A stretch of DNA of 64,000 bases from Spirochaetota bacterium (GTDB lineage: Bacteria; Spirochaetota; UBA4802; JAGODF01), in NCBI GenBank assembly GCA_029974015.1, contig JARKUF010000022.1:124001-188000 (forward strand). Direction: 5' to 3'. Of this stretch, positions 61,152-64,000 are shown in pieces. The position numbers and the translations under genes are program-made. The notes under the pieces were generated by a model that did not search any database, had not been told where the DNA came from, and saw nothing but the letters and a program-made list of their open reading frames with translations. Every line of letters begins with the position of its first letter. Positions within the stretch are counted from its first letter, which is position 1.

Positions 61152-63239
61152 ATGGGAAATACGACACCCGGGGCGCCGAAGGGCTCCGACACGAAAATAC
61201 TGCTTACGGGGGTCTTCGGCCCCTTCGCCCGCGACGACGAATACGGTAGCCGAAAAGTAAACCCGATGGAGCTGTATCACAACCAGGTGACACGCCTCCA
61301 GGGGCCCTTTTCACTTCGAATGTTTCACCGCACCTTCGGGCTTCTCATGATCGAAGCGAACATAGACGCTCCATGCACCATCCTCGAGTTCCCCACCCTC
61401 GAGCGCTTCACGGAAGAGCTGGACAAAAACGAGTACGACATTATCGGAATCAGCTCCATCATTCCAAACACCCTCAAAGTCAGGAAAATGTGCGAAGAAA
61501 TACGCCGCCGCCAGCCCGGGGCCATTATCGCCGTGGGAGGCCATATCGCGAACCGCGATGACCTGGGCTCCATAATCGACGCGGACCATATCTGCCGGGG
61601 TGACGGAATCAGATGGTTTCGGGAGTTCCTCGGCCAGGACATAAACGCCCCGATCAAGCACCCGGCGCTCGTCTCCGGCTTCGGCACCCGCATCATGGGC
61701 CTTCCCATAAAGAGCAAAAACACAGCGGCGGTCCTCATCCCCTCCGTGGGCTGCCCCATGGGGTGCAATTTCTGTTCGACATCGGCTCTCTTCGGCGGCA
61801 AGGGGAAATCCATCACCTTCTTTGAAACCGGCGAGGAGCTTTTCTCCATACTCGAACAGCTTGAAAAAGACCTCGGGGTGAAGTCTTTTTTCATCATGGA
61901 CGAAAACTTTTTGCTCTATAAAAAGAGGGCCCTGCGCTTGCTTGAGCTAATGGAAGAGCAAAACAAACCCTGGGGCTTCTATGTCTTCAGCTCCGCCAGG
62001 GTGATACGCTCCTATACGATAAACGAGCTGGTGCGCCTGGGCATCTCCTGGATATGGCTTGGGCTTGAAGGAAAAGAAAGCCGTTACGACAAGCTCAGGG
62101 GAATCGACACCATGGAGCTTGTCAGGGAGCTCCAGAGCCACGGAATCTGCGTGCTCGGTTCCACAATCATCGGCCTTGAGGAGCACAGGCCGGAAAACAT
62201 CGAAGACGCCATCGATTATGCGGTTAAGCACGACACCGATTTCCACCAATTCATGCTCTACACGCCCCTGCCGGGTACTCCTCTTTACTGCGAACATGAG
62301 GCGAAGGGAAACCTCCTCCCCGAAAGCGAATGTCCCGCCGCCGATATCCACGGCCAGGAGCGCTTCAATTTCCGGCACCGGCATATATCCGGCGGCGCCG
62401 AGAACCGCTTCCTCCTCGAGGCCTTTAAACGCGACCTCGAGGTCAACGGCCCAAGCCTGGCCCGCATCGTCCGCACCCGCCTCGCCGGCTGGAAGCGCTA
62501 CAGGAACCACCCCGACAGGCGCATCAGGTCACGATACCGCCACGGCCGCCGGGGCCTGGGAAGCGTCTACGCCGCGTCAGTTTGGTCCATGCTGAAATTC
62601 CCCTCTGGCGAAAGCTCTTCGAAACTGCAGTGCCTCCTCGATGACCTATACAATACCTTCGGCGTCATCTCCCGGCTCATCGTCCCCATTATTGGGCGTT
62701 TTCTGGTCCCTTTCATTCGCCGTGAATACAAGCGCCTTGCCGAAGGCTGGAGCTACGAACCTCCGGTCATCTACGAAAAAAATGAACGCGCCCTTGCGAT
62801 CGAGGGCCTTTCCTTCCGAAAGTCCCGGAAAGAAATCGGGAAGGTTTCCCTCCCCGCCTACGACCTCTCCCTTGCCCTGGAGGACTGCCGGAACCGCATG
62901 GATGAGATATACGGCCAGCTCTCCGAGTACTGCACCCGCGCAAAGCTCCAGCTTTCGGCGCTCCGGCACCAGCTCTCCGAAAAAGGCGACCATGCCTCCG
63001 AACAGCTCGCATCAATCCGCACACGCTTAAGCGATGCGATGACGTCGGCGCGGGAACAGCTTTATCACGCGAGAGACTCCATGTCGGCGTCCTATCTGCG
63101 CTCCCGGGAACAGATTGATGAGCTGTTTAGCGAGATGCACAATCGCCTGGATGCCGCAAAGAACCAGATCGAGGAGGCATGCCTCCATATCGAAATGCTC
63201 ATCGATGAAAAATACGGTCTGGATAGCGGAAAGGCCTGA
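61152..63239 (+). CDS. B12-binding-type radical SAM protein with coiled-coil tail
   Basis: A 695-residue radical SAM enzyme. The N-terminal 190 residues look like the Rossmann B12-binding fold (YDIIGISSIIPNTLKV, AIIAVGGHIANRD), without the DxHxxG that fixes the cobalt from below. The 4Fe-4S motif CxxxCxxC is CPMGCNFC (C201, C205, C208). SPASM-type cysteines are not seen. A hydrophobic stretch near residue 515 (GVISRLIVPIIGRFLVPFI) may anchor it to the membrane, and residues 580-690 are a long amphipathic coiled-coil. Substrates of this family include lipids (hopanoids, methylated compounds) and peptides. The gene follows the ATPase by 55 bases and converges with the flavoenzyme gene. Confidence 0.85.
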   Translation: MGNTTPGAPKGSDTKILLTGVFGPFARDDEYGSRKVNPMELYHNQVTRLQGPFSLRMFHRTFGLLMIEANIDAPCTILEFPTLERFTEELDKNEYDIIGISSIIPNTLKVRKMCEEIRRRQPGAIIAVGGHIANRDDLGSIIDADHICRGDGIRWFREFLGQDINAPIKHPALVSGFGTRIMGLPIKSKNTAAVLIPSVGCPMGCNFCSTSALFGGKGKSITFFETGEELFSILEQLEKDLGVKSFFIMDENFLLYKKRALRLLELMEEQNKPWGFYVFSSARVIRSYTINELVRLGISWIWLGLEGKESRYDKLRGIDTMELVRELQSHGICVLGSTIIGLEEHRPENIEDAIDYAVKHDTDFHQFMLYTPLPGTPLYCEHEAKGNLLPESECPAADIHGQERFNFRHRHISGGAENRFLLEAFKRDLEVNGPSLARIVRTRLAGWKRYRNHPDRRIRSRYRHGRRGLGSVYAASVWSMLKFPSGESSSKLQCLLDDLYNTFGVISRLIVPIIGRFLVPFIRREYKRLAEGWSYEPPVIYEKNERALAIEGLSFRKSRKEIGKVSLPAYDLSLALEDCRNRMDEIYGQLSEYCTRAKLQLSALRHQLSEKGDHASEQLASIRTRLSDAMTSAREQLYHARDSMSASYLRSREQIDELFSEMHNRLDAAKNQIEEACLHIEMLIDEKYGLDSGKA

Positions 63240-63266
63240 CCGCCCCGGCCCGCAAGCGTTTCAGGC

Positions 63267-64000
63267 TTATATCTTCCTCCAGTCCTTCGTTTTCAGGTCA
63301 AGCCCCATCTGCCCTCCGGGATTCATTATGCCCCGGGGATCGAAATGCCTCTTCAATGCGCGGAGCACCTCCATCTGCTCACGGCCCAGGTGGCGCTCCA
63401 TCCAGGGGCCTATCATTCTTCCAACTCCATGATGATGGCTAAGGCTTCCTCCGCTTCGATAAATCGCCTCAATGATTGAATCCTGGAAGGAGACGTATTC
63501 TTTCAGTTTGTCCATCTTCGCGATGTAGATGAAATACAGGTTTGTGCCCTGGGGATAGAAATGCGACGCGTGGGTCATGCAGATTGTTTTTGGGCGCGCC
63601 TTCACCGCCTTTCGCACCTCCTGATGGACCCGATGCAGATTGTCCCAGGTGACGCTCGTTTCAAGGGTGTCTATCATAATGCCAAAATCCTGAAGGTCCT
63701 CCCGAAGATACGGGTCCCTGAAACGTCCCGGCTCCCATTGCTTCGTGGCAAACCCCGTAAGATACATGCCGCCGTACTCCCGGCAGATTCTTTTTACATT
63801 GCGCTTAACATTGCGCGTAAAGCTTTTATGGCCCTCGGACGAGCCCAGCATGAGACAGAGCTCCATCGGCTTGAAACCCCGTAGTTTCATCGCCGAATCA
63901 AGCGGAGTGCCGTCGATTCCGTAAAGCTTAAGCCCTATATGCGTTTCCTCCTGGTCGGAAATGCGGAAAACCGCCGGCATGCCGAACTCACCCTGGGACA
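63267..64000 (-). CDS. FAD-linked oxidase C-terminal part, alkyl-DHAP synthase-like (partial)
   Basis: The 5' end lies beyond 64000, so only the C-terminal about 244 residues are seen, including residues upstream of an internal Met at 63980. The sequence has FAD_oxidase_C features of alkyl-dihydroxyacetonephosphate synthase: DTLETSVTWDNL, MTHASHFYPQGTNLYFIY (active-site/substrate stretch) and GGSLSHHHGVGRM with the HHH set used by AGPS, then HFDPRGIMNPGG. AGPS exchanges an acyl chain for an alkyl in ether-lipid synthesis; other VAO-type oxidases share this domain, so the substrate is inferred. Stop TAA at 63267. It converges with the radical SAM gene, 27 bases apart. Confidence 0.85.
   Translation of the reverse strand, partial: SQGEFGMPAVFRISDQEETHIGLKLYGIDGTPLDSAMKLRGFKPMELCLMLGSSEGHKSFTRNVKRNVKRICREYGGMYLTGFATKQWEPGRFRDPYLREDLQDFGIMIDTLETSVTWDNLHRVHQEVRKAVKARPKTICMTHASHFYPQGTNLYFIYIAKMDKLKEYVSFQDSIIEAIYRSGGSLSHHHGVGRMIGPWMERHLGREQMEVLRALKRHFDPRGIMNPGGQMGLDLKTKDWRKI

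Overview
The window comes from a diderm bacterium of moderately high GC. It carries a TolC/RND efflux pair, outer-membrane-type proteins, a bacterial alpha-2-macroglobulin paired with PBP1C, and lipoproteins. The lineage cannot be settled from sequence alone. A type I-beta DAHP synthase, a propeller lipoprotein with SBBP-like repeats and an ATP-grasp/GCS2 operon would all suit a spirochaete or a deltaproteobacterium-like organism. Genes are dense and often overlap. No rRNA, tRNA, CRISPR array, transposase or prophage was seen.

Layout. 1-9.5 kb: topA-xerC, then on the minus strand an outer-membrane factor plus RND pump with no adaptor gene, an enoyl-CoA hydratase/isomerase, and an NlpC/P60 lipoprotein. 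9.5-19.6 kb (minus): a ClC channel with CBS domains, GAPDH, a 1499-residue PPDK-like protein that lacks the PEP-binding barrel, a GpgS-like glycosyltransferase and a likely outer-membrane barrel. 19.7-21.2 kb: DAHP synthase behind a complete transcription-attenuation leader, whose peptide has nine aromatic residues in a row and whose RNA has mutually exclusive 1:2, 2:3 and 3:4 pairings. 21-30 kb: HAD phosphatase with a coupled Cys-rich mini-protein, a cNMP/SpoIIE-type phosphatase, stand-alone CoaC, a Tim44-like zinc-ribbon protein, patatin and cysteine synthase. 30-38 kb: the alpha-2-macroglobulin/PBP1C operon. 38-43.3 kb: a tightly overlapping five-gene operon of C39-like peptidase, RLAN/ATP-grasp ligase, GCS2 ligase, N-formylglutamate amidohydrolase-like protein and Dus, which looks like an amidoligase or peptide-conjugation pathway.

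43.7-52.7 kb is accessory in character and more AT-rich in places. It holds a TauE-type exporter, an SDR that has lost its catalytic Tyr, a 7TM-LuxR regulator, an SBBP-repeat lipoprotein, a perfect 42-bp palindrome, an M23 peptidase, small zinc-ribbon proteins and a self-inhibited-type Fic protein. 52.7-57.2 kb (minus) is a PGI/PMI, SNF2 helicase and SWIM-protein operon. 57.4-64 kb holds an M48 protease, a P2-type ATPase with altered ion-site residues, a B12-type radical SAM protein with a long coiled-coil tail, and the 3' part of an AGPS-like flavoenzyme that runs off the window.

A dispersed element of about 120 bp recurs in intergenic gaps, with five good copies and three decayed ones. It has about 15-bp terminal inverted repeats and two internal hairpins, and the stem bases change in a compensated way between copies. 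It looks like a MITE or a structured-RNA repeat. The strongest findings are the aromatic attenuator, the amidoligase operon and this element.
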